In this document: piece by piece, positions 1-9,499 of the stretch
Position numbering within the stretch: the stretch's first letter is position 1
Layout: the number at the start of each line of letters is the position of its first letter
Origin: Gimibacter soli
GTDB lineage: Bacteria > Pseudomonadota > Alphaproteobacteria > Sphingomonadales > Kordiimonadaceae
Length of the DNA stretch: 64,000 nt
Assembly: GCF_028463845.1 (NCBI RefSeq)
Contig: NZ_CP116805.1
Coordinates: 3,034,001-3,098,000 of the forward strand
Direction of reading: 5' to 3'
Notes under the pieces: generated by a model
The model's database searches: none
What the model was told of the DNA's origin: nothing
The model's input: the letters and a program-made list of their open reading frames with translations, nothing else
Position numbers and translations under genes: made by a program

Positions 1-655
1 TGAGGGCGAGACCGAACCAGGTCATCGCATATTCGAAATGGTTATTGGGAATATCCACCCGCGCCTGCCCGGCTTCCGGCAGCGGTGCATCCTGCCACGG
101 GTCCGCGATCACCCGGAAATGATAATATTCCTTGGTGCGCAGCCCGAAAACAGCCGCCATCTCGTGCACATCGGCTGTATAGAACACCCGCTTTTCCGGC
201 TCGTTTTCTGGCGACATGAAGCCCGGTACGGCGCTCACACGGAAGACCCCGCTGAGGGCCACTTCCTGCCCGCGCGGCAGCGGCACGTCCATCTGGTCCA
301 TCGGTACCCAGCCGAAATTGACCATCACCGCCATGCCAAAGCGCGTCTTGACCGGCAGATACAGGTGATAACCGCCCTTGCCCGTCTGGTTCGTGGCGAA
401 CACCGGCAGGGGATCAGCATCGGCGACGATGCCTTCAAGGCTCACCCGGCGCCAGTCAAGCATGGTCGGATCGTCCACATGCACCGGCAGCGGCATCGGA
501 TCGGTCGTCAGCCCCACATGGATACGGTTGAGAAGCGCCCGTTTTTCGGGAATACGGCCAATCTGCCAACTGCCGAGGCCGATGAGGATGGCAAGGGCGA
601 CAAGCGTGGCGATGGTCAGCCCCATGCCGGGGCGGAAGCGGCGCTCACTCGTCAT
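1..655 (-). CDS. SURF1 family cytochrome oxidase assembly protein (3' end cut by window)
   Basis: Reading the minus strand from the ATG at 655 gives MTSERRFRPGMGLTIATL..., with an N-terminal membrane helix at about residues 11-29 followed by the GSWQ motif typical of SURF1. Near the window edge it reads NNHFEYAMTWFGLAL, the conserved start of the C-terminal SURF1 helix. About 218 codons are present; roughly the last 20-30 are outside the window. SURF1 proteins help insert heme a into subunit I of cytochrome c oxidase at the cytoplasmic membrane. The start overlaps the end of the DUF983 gene by 11 bases, so this is the last visible gene of the oxidase operon. Identification is strong because of both end motifs and the context. 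Confidence 0.93.
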   Translation of the reverse strand, partial: MTSERRFRPGMGLTIATLVALAILIGLGSWQIGRIPEKRALLNRIHVGLTTDPMPLPVHVDDPTMLDWRRVSLEGIVADADPLPVFATNQTGKGGYHLYLPVKTRFGMAVMVNFGWVPMDQMDVPLPRGQEVALSGVFRVSAVPGFMSPENEPEKRVFYTADVHEMAAVFGLRTKEYYHFRVIADPWQDAPLPEAGQARVDIPNNHFEYAMTWFGLAL

Positions 656-1067
656 CGTGCAGTCGGCCTTCATGGGCATCGTGGCGAACTTGCAAGGCAA
701 AAAGGATGCCCTTGAAAACCCGCAGCATCCACAGCCCGAGCCCGGACACAAACACCGGCCACAGGATGATATGCACCCAGGTGGGCGGCGCGATTTTCAC
801 TTCCACGATGATGGCGGCGATCGTGACGATGGCGCCAAGGATCAGGATCACGAAAACGGCGGGGCCGTCGCCGGGGTCAGCGGAGGAAAGGTCACGGCCG
901 CAATCAGCGCAGCGCTCGTTCAACGCCAGCGAAAAGAAGCTCGGGAACAAGGCACCCTTGCCGCAATAGGGGCAACGGCAGCCAAGACCGGCCTTAAAAG
1001 GCGACACCGGCCCGGGCTTGCCGCCCGGACCGGTGTGCATCGTATCGTTTTGGCCTTCGTCAGCCAT
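645..1067 (-). CDS. DUF983 family small membrane protein of the cox operon
   Basis: A 140-residue protein beginning MADEGQNDTMHTG. It has a zinc-ribbon-like pair of CxxC motifs (CPYC near residue 30 and CADC about 20 residues later), followed by two closely spaced membrane helices (VFVILILGAIVTIAAIIV and IILWPVFVSGLGLWML). This is the DUF983 pattern, a family often found beside ctaE and SURF1 in alphaproteobacteria; its molecular role is not established. The ATG at 1067 shares one base with the ctaE stop (TGATG), which suggests translational coupling. A longer open frame reaches 1121, but it would run back into ctaE and lacks support. A role in oxidase maturation is inferred only from position. 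Confidence 0.88.
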   Translation of the reverse strand: MADEGQNDTMHTGPGGKPGPVSPFKAGLGCRCPYCGKGALFPSFFSLALNERCADCGRDLSSADPGDGPAVFVILILGAIVTIAAIIVEVKIAPPTWVHIILWPVFVSGLGLWMLRVFKGILFALQVRHDAHEGRLHDDE

Positions 1068-1933
1068 CAGTGCGGCGTACCGCCATAGACGACATAGACG
1101 AAGATGAAGAGGAACAGCCACACCACGTCCACGAAGTGCCAGTACCAGGCAGCAGCCTCGAAGCCGAAGTGATGATCTGGCTTGAAGTGACCGCGGTAAG
1201 CACGACCAAGGCAGACGGCAAGGAAGATGGTGCCGACAAGGACGTGGAAACCATGGAAGCCCGTCGCCATGAAGAAGGTGGCGCCGTAAATGTTGCCCGA
1301 GAATGCGAAAGCTGCATGGGCATATTCATACACCTGGACGCAGCTGAAGAAGGCGCCAAGGAGAACGGTGCACCACAGGCCCTTCTTGAGGCCGTCACGG
1401 TCGCCGTGCAGGATCGCATGGTGCGCCCAGGTCACGGTCGTACCCGAGAGCAGCAGGATCAGCGTGTTCATGAACGGCAGGTGCCAGGGGTCGAAGGTCT
1501 CGACGCCGGCCGGCGGCCAGGCTGCATCGGTGCTGATCACATCCCAGAAGCTGCCCATGTCAGCGATATGATGCAGCGGGTACATGGCAGCGCCGAAGAA
1601 GGCCCAGAACCAAGCCACGAAGAACATCACTTCCGAGGCGATGAAAAGGATCATGCCATAGCGCAGGCCGATGCGGACAACGGGCTTGTGGTCGCCGCGT
1701 TCGGCTTCCTTCACCACGTCTTTCCACCAGGCGAACATGCTGTAAATCGTGCCGAGGAAACCGGCACCGAAGAACCACAGGCCGAACGACGCGCCTTGCG
1801 CACCAAAAAGGGTGGCTTCCGGTTTCATGCTGAAGACGGCACCAACCATCATGAACAGAACAGCCAACGAGGCCACAGCCGGCCACGGGCTGGGGTCTAC
1901 AAGATGGTAGTCGTGATGAACATCGCCCGCCAT
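1067..1933 (-). CDS. ctaE: Cytochrome c oxidase subunit III
   Basis: A 288-residue protein with about seven membrane helices and the subunit III hallmarks FWAFFGAAMYPLHH and TGFHGFHVLVGTIFL, ending in WYWHFVDVVWLFLFIFVYVVYG. Subunit III stabilises the aa3-type oxidase core and binds structural lipid; it carries no redox metal. The start is well supported: AAGGAGAG lies just upstream of ATG at 1933. It follows ctaG after 58 bases and is coupled to the DUF983 gene. Length is slightly above the usual 260-275 residues because of the N-terminal and interhelix loops. Identification is secure. Confidence 0.97.
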   Translation of the reverse strand: MAGDVHHDYHLVDPSPWPAVASLAVLFMMVGAVFSMKPEATLFGAQGASFGLWFFGAGFLGTIYSMFAWWKDVVKEAERGDHKPVVRIGLRYGMILFIASEVMFFVAWFWAFFGAAMYPLHHIADMGSFWDVISTDAAWPPAGVETFDPWHLPFMNTLILLLSGTTVTWAHHAILHGDRDGLKKGLWCTVLLGAFFSCVQVYEYAHAAFAFSGNIYGATFFMATGFHGFHVLVGTIFLAVCLGRAYRGHFKPDHHFGFEAAAWYWHFVDVVWLFLFIFVYVVYGGTPH

Positions 1934-1991
1934 AAAGTCTCTCCTTGAATAGCACCGGTCAGGGCCGGCGTTTCCATACCCTATACTGACC

Positions 1992-2558
1992 TCAACGCCC
2001 GCTGGCTACTTCCTTTTCGTCCTTGACGAAAAAGGTGTAGGACAGGGTCACTTCGGTCACTTCTTCCACACTGCGATCCTCGACCATTGCGGGATCGATG
2101 AAATAGACAACGGGCATCATCACCCGCTCGCCCGGCTGCAATGTCTGCTCGGTGAAACAGAAGCAGTCGATCTTGGCGAAATAGCCGCCAACCTTCAAAG
2201 GCGCCACATTATAGGTCGCCGTACCGGTGATTGCCCGGTCTGTCGGATTGTAGGCTTCATAATAGGCCAGCGCCTGCTCGCCCAGACGCACGGTCTGGTC
2301 ATGCTGCGCGGGTTTGAACTGCCACGGCATGTCGCCGTTGAGGCTGGCATTGAAGCGCACGCGCATGGTGCGATCAAGCACTTCGCCGGTCACCCCTTCA
2401 GCGCGCGAGGTGGTGCCGCCGTAGCCGGTCACCTGGCAGAAAAGCTTGTAAAGCGGCACAGCGGCATAGGATGCGCCAACCATGCCAAGCGCCACAACAC
2501 CGACAATGATACCAACCCGGTTGTTCCGGCTGATCGATTTGTCCACAGGTGCGGTCAC
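1992..2558 (-). CDS. ctaG: Cox11/CtaG copper chaperone for cytochrome oxidase
   Basis: A 188-residue protein with one N-terminal membrane helix (VGIIVGVVALGMVGASYAAV) and a periplasmic immunoglobulin-like domain containing IDCFCFTEQ, the CFCF copper-binding motif of the Cox11 family. Cox11 delivers copper to the CuB site of subunit I. The start is GTG at 2558. It overlaps the stop of the upstream 42-codon gene in a GTGA arrangement, so translation of the two is probably coupled. Length matches the family. Lies between the small ORF and ctaE in the same operon. Confidence 0.96.
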   Translation of the reverse strand: MTAPVDKSISRNNRVGIIVGVVALGMVGASYAAVPLYKLFCQVTGYGGTTSRAEGVTGEVLDRTMRVRFNASLNGDMPWQFKPAQHDQTVRLGEQALAYYEAYNPTDRAITGTATYNVAPLKVGGYFAKIDCFCFTEQTLQPGERVMMPVVYFIDPAMVEDRSVEEVTEVTLSYTFFVKDEKEVASGR

Positions 2559-2683
2559 GGGCTCAGAACCTCGATCTTGAAGAAGCTGACAACACCGATG
2601 AAGATCACAAGAGCTGCGAGCGCGAGGCCCACCGCACGGTTGCGCTTCTTCATGCGGGCGTGCATTTCCGAATAATCGTCCAT
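2555..2683 (-). CDS. 42-residue single-helix membrane peptide in the cox operon (CoxF-like)
   Basis: The minus strand encodes [20 protein letters not shown] followed by ALAALVIFIGVVSFFKIEVLSP and a stop. It is a short acidic start, a basic stretch, one membrane helix and a short periplasmic end. The gene is tightly packed: its ATG shares a base with the ctaB stop (TGATG), and its TGA overlaps the GTG of ctaG (GTGA). Small single-helix ORFs at this spot in alphaproteobacterial cox operons are known (called CoxF in some annotations) and are often missed because of their length. Function is unknown; a role in Cox11/heme maturation is a guess from position. Codon use resembles its neighbours. Confidence 0.85.
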   Translation of the reverse strand: MDDYSEMHARMKKRNRAVGLALAALVIFIGVVSFFKIEVLSP

Positions 2684-3606
2684 CAGGCTAACATCCTCGA
2701 TACGATCTTCTCGCCGGCCAGAACCGCGAAAATGGTGAAGAGATACAGGATCGAGAAGGCGAAAAGCTTGCGGTCCGCCTTTTCAACCTTGCGCCAGACC
2801 TGCACGGCAAGGGCGACAAGCACCAGACCGAACAGGATGGAAACGGCGCCGTAAACAGCACCTGCGAAACCCATGCCCCACGGCGCCACGGCAATCGCGG
2901 CGGTCAGTAGGGCATAGAGAAGGATCTGGCGGCGCGTTTCGTCCTCGCCGGCCACCAGCGGCAGCATCGGCACGCCAACGCGCGCATAATCCTTCGAGAT
3001 GAACAGCGACAGCGCCCAGAAATGGGCGGGCGTCCACAGGAAGATGATCCCGAACAGCACGAGCGATTCCAGGCTGACCGTATCGGTTGCCGCCGCCCAG
3101 CCGATCACCGGCGGGAAAGCGCCTGCAGCCCCGCCGATCACGATATTCTGCGGCGTGCGGCGCTTCAGCCACATCGTGTAAACGACGACATAGAAGAAGA
3201 TGGTCAGCGCCAGCAGCACGGCAGACGTGATGTTGACGGCGAGCCCCAGAAGCACAACGGACGCCACCGAAAGCACCATGCCGAAGCCGAGTGCGGTTTC
3301 CGGTCCCATGCGGCCAGCCGGGATCGGGCGGCCTGCGGTGCGGTCCATGATCGCGTCGATATCGGCGTCATACCACATATTCAGGGCACCGGAGGCACCG
3401 GCACCGATGGCGATCAGGAGGATCGCGGTGGCAGCCAGAACGGGGTTCATGGTGCCGGGTGCCGCAATCAGGCCCACGAAGGCCGTGAAAATGACAAGCG
3501 ACATCACCCGCGGCTTCAAAAGCGCGAAGAAATCATGCGCTTCGGCCTCCCGCGCGCCGGTTTCACCGGATGCGGAAGGCCGATTTGCTTGTTTCAAGGC
3601 TGTCAT
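2683..3606 (-). CDS. ctaB: Protoheme IX farnesyltransferase (heme O synthase)
   Basis: A polytopic UbiA-superfamily prenyltransferase of 307 residues. The first aspartate-rich motif is [15 protein letters not shown] followed by GRPIPAGRM; the second conserved loop is [20 protein letters not shown]. It transfers a farnesyl group from farnesyl diphosphate to heme b, giving heme O, the precursor of heme a for the aa3 oxidase next door. I chose ATG at 3606 ([11 protein letters not shown]). A TTG nine codons upstream is also open, but neither start has a strong Shine-Dalgarno site, so the N-terminus is uncertain. Sits 42 bases after ctaD and is coupled to the small ORF downstream. Confidence 0.95.
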   Translation of the reverse strand: MTALKQANRPSASGETGAREAEAHDFFALLKPRVMSLVIFTAFVGLIAAPGTMNPVLAATAILLIAIGAGASGALNMWYDADIDAIMDRTAGRPIPAGRMGPETALGFGMVLSVASVVLLGLAVNITSAVLLALTIFFYVVVYTMWLKRRTPQNIVIGGAAGAFPPVIGWAAATDTVSLESLVLFGIIFLWTPAHFWALSLFISKDYARVGVPMLPLVAGEDETRRQILLYALLTAAIAVAPWGMGFAGAVYGAVSILFGLVLVALAVQVWRKVEKADRKLFAFSILYLFTIFAVLAGEKIVSRMLA

Positions 3607-3648
3607 ACTCTCAGCCAATTGCAGTTCCTTCAAACGAACCGGACAGTC

Positions 3649-5274
<1,626 letters not shown>

Positions 5275-5278
5275 TCAC

Positions 5279-6169
5279 TCAGCGACCGAGTGCAGTGGTG
5301 CGCGCGTCGGCATATTCAGCCTTGGCATGCTCCACCCACTTGGCGAAATCTTCTTTGGTCATAACCTCGACCACGATCGGCATGAACGCATGGTCCTTGC
5401 CGCACAGCTCCGAGCACTGACCGTAGTAGGTGCCGGGCTTGTCAGCTTCGAACCAGGTTTCGTTCAGGCGGCCGGGAACGGCGTCAAGCTTCACACCGAA
5501 GGCCGGAACGGTCCAGGCGTGGATCACATCGGAAGCGGTCAGCTGCACTTTCACCTTGGTGTTTGCCGGCACCACAAGGCGGGTATCGGCATCCAGAAGG
5601 CGGGCATTGAGCGTGGCCGGCTTGCCGAGGAAGCCCGTGAGGGCTGCTTCGTATTCGGCACGCTCGCTGGCGTTCACGAAGGCGCTGTCCGGCACGACAA
5701 CCGAGGTGAACTCGATGCCGTCATGATCCGGGTAGCTGTAGGTCCAGTTCCACTGGTTGCCGGTCACACGGACGGCAAACTCGGTTTCAGGAACCACGTC
5801 TTGATAATAAAGCAGCGGCAGCGAGGTAAAGCCGATCACCACAAGGATCAGGATCGGAACCACAGTCCACACGAACTCGATGATCGTGTTGTGACTGGTT
5901 TTCGAAGGAACCGGGTTGGCCTTGGCGCGGTACCGGAACATCACCCAGAACATCAGCACGAAAACAAAGATGGTGATGACGGTGATGATCCACATCAGCA
6001 TGATGTGGAAGTCGTCGATCCGCTGGGCCTGCTCGTTGGCCGCCGGGATGAGCCAGTGGCCGCCATCGACGGGCATATGCTCTGCGGCATCGGCGAGCGC
6101 CGTGGCTGCGAAGCCGAACGCTGCTGCAACGGCAGCCACGATTCCGGCGAATAGCCTTTTGACGATCAT
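5279..6169 (-). CDS. coxB: Cytochrome c oxidase subunit II
   Basis: A 296-residue protein with a signal-peptide-like first helix, two membrane helices and a periplasmic cupredoxin domain. The binuclear CuA site is visible as CSELCGKDHAFMP, with its upstream histidine in DVIHAWTVPAFGVK. It accepts electrons from cytochrome c and passes them to heme a in subunit I. There is no C-terminal cytochrome c domain. I chose the ATG at 6169 because GAGGAAAG lies just upstream; an ATG nine codons earlier would bury that site inside the coding region. First gene of the oxidase operon; its promoter must lie in 6170-6479, shared with divergent tldD. Confidence 0.97.
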   Translation of the reverse strand: MIVKRLFAGIVAAVAAAFGFAATALADAAEHMPVDGGHWLIPAANEQAQRIDDFHIMLMWIITVITIFVFVLMFWVMFRYRAKANPVPSKTSHNTIIEFVWTVVPILILVVIGFTSLPLLYYQDVVPETEFAVRVTGNQWNWTYSYPDHDGIEFTSVVVPDSAFVNASERAEYEAALTGFLGKPATLNARLLDADTRLVVPANTKVKVQLTASDVIHAWTVPAFGVKLDAVPGRLNETWFEADKPGTYYGQCSELCGKDHAFMPIVVEVMTKEDFAKWVEHAKAEYADARTTALGR

Positions 6170-6479
6170 AGTAAGCTTTCCTCTTTTTCCACCCAATGGG
6201 ACGGGTTTCCGCCATTTCCGGAGTATTTTCCGGCTAAGCGAAATGGCCTGCGCGACACCAAGACCGGTGCCGATAACAGACCTGAATGCGGCGACGTTAT
6301 ACCAGACGATTACGCACGCTCAAGCCTCATCAAGGGCTTGCTGCCATTTTTCTGCCGCAGGGCTTAAAATTCGGCAGCGCTTCTGGCATAGACCCCGAGC
6401 CCACCCCATTATAAGGTGAGAGAAACCGGCTTGTCGCGTGCCAAGGCATCTGCGTCTGCCCAGTAACCGGAGACCCTTC
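6170..6479. other. Divergent intergenic region between coxB and tldD (310 bases)
   Basis: No convincing gene is seen here. It must hold the promoters for the oxidase operon (minus) and tldD (plus). A six-base inverted repeat, CAAGCC...GGCTTG, sits around 6323-6343 and a TATAAG-like block at about 6411. A short minus-strand open frame crosses from tldD and ends in KWQQALDEA at about 6320, but it has no start signal of its own. The tldD ribosome-binding site (GGAGA) ends the region. Confidence 0.6.
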
Positions 6480-7916
6480 ATGGCCGAGACCGCCCCAGCC
6501 CTCGATTTCTTCTTCGCCGAAAACGGCCTCGACGAGGCGCGTACCCTGCAGCTTGTGGACGATGCACTGGCCGGCATGGACGACGGAGAACTGTTTTTCG
6601 AGGCAACACAGGCCGAGTCCTTTTCTTTCGATGATGGCCGCCTGAAGGCCGCAAGTTTCGACAGTGCGCAGGGATTCGGCCTTCGTTCCGTCCTTGGCGA
6701 GTCGACCGGTTATGCGCATTCAACCGATATGAGCGAGGAAGCGATCCGCCGTGCCGCTGAAACCGTGCGCGCGATCCAGACGGGGGCAAGTGGCTCGATG
6801 GCGATTGCGCCTGCGCGGTCGAACAAACGTCTTTACGGTGACCATAACCCGCTTCTCGGCATCGATTTCGCGAAGAAGGTGAAGCTTCTGGAGGAAATCG
6901 ACGCCTTCGCCCGCGCCGCCGATCCGCGCGTAAAGCAGGTTTCCGCCGCCCTTGTCGGCAGCTGGCAGCAGGTGGAGATCATCCGGGCCGGCGGACATCG
7001 GGTGCGCGACATCCGCCCGCTCGTGCGGCTCAATGTCTCGGTCATGATGGCGGACGGCGACCGGCAGGAAACTGGCTATGACGGCGCCGGCGGCCGCCGC
7101 GACTATGATTTCCTTTTCGACGAAAACCAGTGGCAGGCGCAGGTGCATGAGGCAATCCGGCAGGCCAGCGTCAATCTTGAAAGCGTCGATGCGCCCGCAG
7201 GCGAGATGACCGTGGTGCTTGGCCCCGGCTGGCCCGGTGTGCTGCTGCATGAAGCCGTCGGCCACGGGCTTGAGGGCGACTTCAACCGCAAGAAAACCTC
7301 GGCCTTCGCCGGGCTTCTGGGTGAACAGGTTGCTGCCAAGGGCGTAACCGTGGTGGACGATGGCACCATCGAGGCACGCCGTGGGTCGCTTTCGGTCGAC
7401 GACGAAGGCACGCCCACCGAGCGTACCGTGCTGATCGAGGATGGTATTCTGAAAGGCTATATGCAGGACCGGCTGAACGCCCGCTTGATGGGTATGAAGC
7501 CCACCGGCAACGGCCGCCGCCAGGGCTTCTCGCACAGCCCCATGCCGCGCATGACCAACACGTTCATGCTGGCCGGCAACCATGACCCCGCCGAGATCGT
7601 GGCAAGCGTCAAGGACGGTCTTTACGCCGTCAACTTCGGGGGCGGACAGGTGGATATCACGAGCGGCAAGTTCGTCTTCTCCTGCACCGAGGCCTACCGC
7701 GTGCGGAACGGCAAGGTGATGGAGCCGGTAAAGGGCGCCACGCTCATCGGCAACGGGCCGGATGTGCTGAAACGCGTGTCGATGATCGGCAATGACCTGA
7801 AGCTTGATAACGGCGTCGGTATCTGCGGCAAAGCGGGGCAAAGCGTGCCTGCAGGTGTTGGCCAGCCGACGCTGAAGATCGACGGCCTGACCGTCGGCGG
7901 CACGGCTGCGGCCTGA
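6480..7916 (+). CDS. tldD: Metalloprotease TldD
   Basis: A 478-residue member of the TldD/PmbA (modulator of DNA gyrase, peptidase U62) family. The zinc-binding HExxxH motif is visible as HEAVGHGLEGD at about residues 257-267. The family's C-terminal glycine-rich strands are also clear (VNFGGGQVDITSGKFVFSC). TldD works with TldE/PmbA as a heterodimeric protease that degrades unfolded peptides and matures some peptide natural products; the partner gene is not in this window. The start at 6480 has GGAGA seven bases upstream; an in-frame ATG at 6438 is less likely. Divergent from coxB, a frequent arrangement in alphaproteobacteria. Confidence 0.95.
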   Translation: MAETAPALDFFFAENGLDEARTLQLVDDALAGMDDGELFFEATQAESFSFDDGRLKAASFDSAQGFGLRSVLGESTGYAHSTDMSEEAIRRAAETVRAIQTGASGSMAIAPARSNKRLYGDHNPLLGIDFAKKVKLLEEIDAFARAADPRVKQVSAALVGSWQQVEIIRAGGHRVRDIRPLVRLNVSVMMADGDRQETGYDGAGGRRDYDFLFDENQWQAQVHEAIRQASVNLESVDAPAGEMTVVLGPGWPGVLLHEAVGHGLEGDFNRKKTSAFAGLLGEQVAAKGVTVVDDGTIEARRGSLSVDDEGTPTERTVLIEDGILKGYMQDRLNARLMGMKPTGNGRRQGFSHSPMPRMTNTFMLAGNHDPAEIVASVKDGLYAVNFGGGQVDITSGKFVFSCTEAYRVRNGKVMEPVKGATLIGNGPDVLKRVSMIGNDLKLDNGVGICGKAGQSVPAGVGQPTLKIDGLTVGGTAAA

Positions 7917-7935
7917 ACGGAGAAGTCACCCTACC

Positions 7936-8727
7936 ATGCTCTCCTACCAGCACAGCTATCACGCCGGGAATCTGCCCGACATCCACAAACACGCCGTTCT
8001 GGCCACCTTCCTGAAGGCCATGACCGAAAAGCCCAAGGCCATGACCGTGGTGGAAACCCACGCCGGACGCGGGCTTTATGATCTGGGTGGCATGGAAGCC
8101 CAGAAGACGGGCGAGGCCAGCGAAGGGATCGTGCCGCTTCTGAAAAAGAAGCTGTTGCCTGCCGACCACCCGTTCCTCACCGCCGTTGCCGCCACCCGCA
8201 AGGCGCATGGGGCCAGCGCCTATCCGGGATCGCCGCTGATCGCCCAGCATCTGCTGCGCGAAGGCGATATCCTGCATCTAATGGAACTGCACCCGCAGGA
8301 GCATGCCGCACTGCGTGAAACTGCCCGCGCACCGGGCGTGAATATTCACCGCCGGGACGGCTACGAGGGCGTGCTGTCCGTCTCGCCGCCCACGCCGCGG
8401 CGCGGCCTGGTACTGATTGACCCGAGCTACGAGATCAAAAGCGAATATATGGAAGCAGCTTCCTTCATCAAGGAACTGCATGCCAAATGGCCGGAAGCCA
8501 CCATCCTCCTCTGGTATCCGATCCTGAAGGCGGGCCTGCACGAGCTGATGCTTGATGCACTTGAAGGCACCGACCTGCCGGGCGTCTGGCACGATCAGGT
8601 GTTGTTCAGCGACACGAACCTGCGCATGCTCGGCTCCGGCCTTTTCGCCGTCAACCGGCCCTATGGCATCGACGAGAGCCTTGGGGAAATTTCCGCGGCT
8701 GTTTCCAGACTGGCGGGCAATCCATGA
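7936..8727 (+). CDS. rlmJ: 23S rRNA (adenine-N6)-methyltransferase RlmJ
   Basis: A 263-residue protein opening MLSYQHSYHAGNLPDIHKH, the signature of RlmJ (YhiR), which methylates A2030 of 23S rRNA using S-adenosylmethionine. VVETHAGRGLYDL is the SAM-binding region. The catalytic loop reads LIDPSYE (Asp162), whereas the usual family motif is DPPYE, so one motif proline is replaced by serine. Its stop overlaps the next gene's ATG in an ATGA arrangement. It therefore heads, or is transcribed into, the binding-protein/transferase quartet, with no obvious functional link. Confidence 0.93.
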   Translation: MLSYQHSYHAGNLPDIHKHAVLATFLKAMTEKPKAMTVVETHAGRGLYDLGGMEAQKTGEASEGIVPLLKKKLLPADHPFLTAVAATRKAHGASAYPGSPLIAQHLLREGDILHLMELHPQEHAALRETARAPGVNIHRRDGYEGVLSVSPPTPRRGLVLIDPSYEIKSEYMEAASFIKELHAKWPEATILLWYPILKAGLHELMLDALEGTDLPGVWHDQVLFSDTNLRMLGSGLFAVNRPYGIDESLGEISAAVSRLAGNP

Positions 8728-9470
8728 TCCGTGCCTTTGGCGTTTCGCTTTGTCTGTTGATGAGCGTCGCGGCAAAGGCAGACGATGCGCCGCCCATTGC
8801 CGTGCCCTATTACGAATATCCGCCCAAGATGGTGATCGTGAACGGCGTGCCCACAGGCAGCTATATCGACACATGGAAAGCGATTGCCGAAAGGGCCGGT
8901 GTCCAGCTTGAATGGATGCCCTCATCAATCTCCGAAGAAACCGCCATGCTGGATCGCGGCACCCGGCCCATGTGCAACACCGGGCGGCTGATGACCGAGG
9001 AACGCCGCAAGACATGGGTCTTCCTGCCCTATGTTTATGACTGGCTGGCCGAGGATGTGATCGTCACCAGCCCCGCGTTCAGGCAGCGCATCGCAGCGCA
9101 CCCGCACCTGAGGGACCTTCTGACCGATACGAGCCTGCATCCGACCTTCGTCGGCGGGCTGGCTATCGGTGAAGGCGTTGAAGGCGCGAAGGCCAACCGC
9201 TCGCACTGGCGCGATCTGGATGTGAAATCCGAAGCACAGGCGGTGCGTATGGTGGGGGCGGGCCGCGCCGACTATACATTATCAAACGCCGATCAGTTTG
9301 CCGAAGCCGTCCGGGATGACCCGGCACTTGGCAAGCTTGTGACGTTGCGGCTGCCCGGCATGTATCCGCGCACGCCAGTTTCCATTGCCTGCACGCGCGG
9401 CACACCGCCAGCGCTGATCGAGGCAATCGGCAAGGCAATGCAGGAACTGGGATACGTACCTGCCCCCTGA
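8724..9470 (+). CDS. Periplasmic solute-binding-protein-like protein, copy 1
   Basis: A 248-residue protein with a signal peptide (MIRAFGVSLCLLMSVAAKA, cut near residue 19). The mature domain has the type-3 extracellular solute-binding fold layout: PYYEYPPKMVIVNGVPTGSYID at the start and GAGRADYTLSNADQFAEAV in the second lobe. Two cysteines, Cys84 (MCNTGRL) and Cys223 (IACTRGT), are conserved in the second copy at 12353-13114 and might form a disulfide. ATG overlaps the rlmJ stop. No ABC permease or ATPase gene is nearby, so an amino-acid uptake role is doubtful; the neighbouring LtaS-like enzymes suggest a sensing or accessory role, which is inference. The ligand is unknown. Confidence 0.8.
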   Translation: MIRAFGVSLCLLMSVAAKADDAPPIAVPYYEYPPKMVIVNGVPTGSYIDTWKAIAERAGVQLEWMPSSISEETAMLDRGTRPMCNTGRLMTEERRKTWVFLPYVYDWLAEDVIVTSPAFRQRIAAHPHLRDLLTDTSLHPTFVGGLAIGEGVEGAKANRSHWRDLDVKSEAQAVRMVGAGRADYTLSNADQFAEAVRDDPALGKLVTLRLPGMYPRTPVSIACTRGTPPALIEAIGKAMQELGYVPAP

Positions 9471-9499
9471 CGGGCGAGCGAAGGCGTAAGGGGGGCAGC

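Noticed and set aside
2683-3633. TTG start for ctaB at 3633
   Set aside because: An ATG at 3606 is available and closer to the usual start of the family; the TTG has no better ribosome-binding site.
6320-6577. Short minus-strand frame ending KWQQALDEA between coxB and tldD
   Set aside because: Its ending looks protein-like, but its start lies inside tldD, and it has no ribosome-binding site. It might be a relic, but this cannot be shown.
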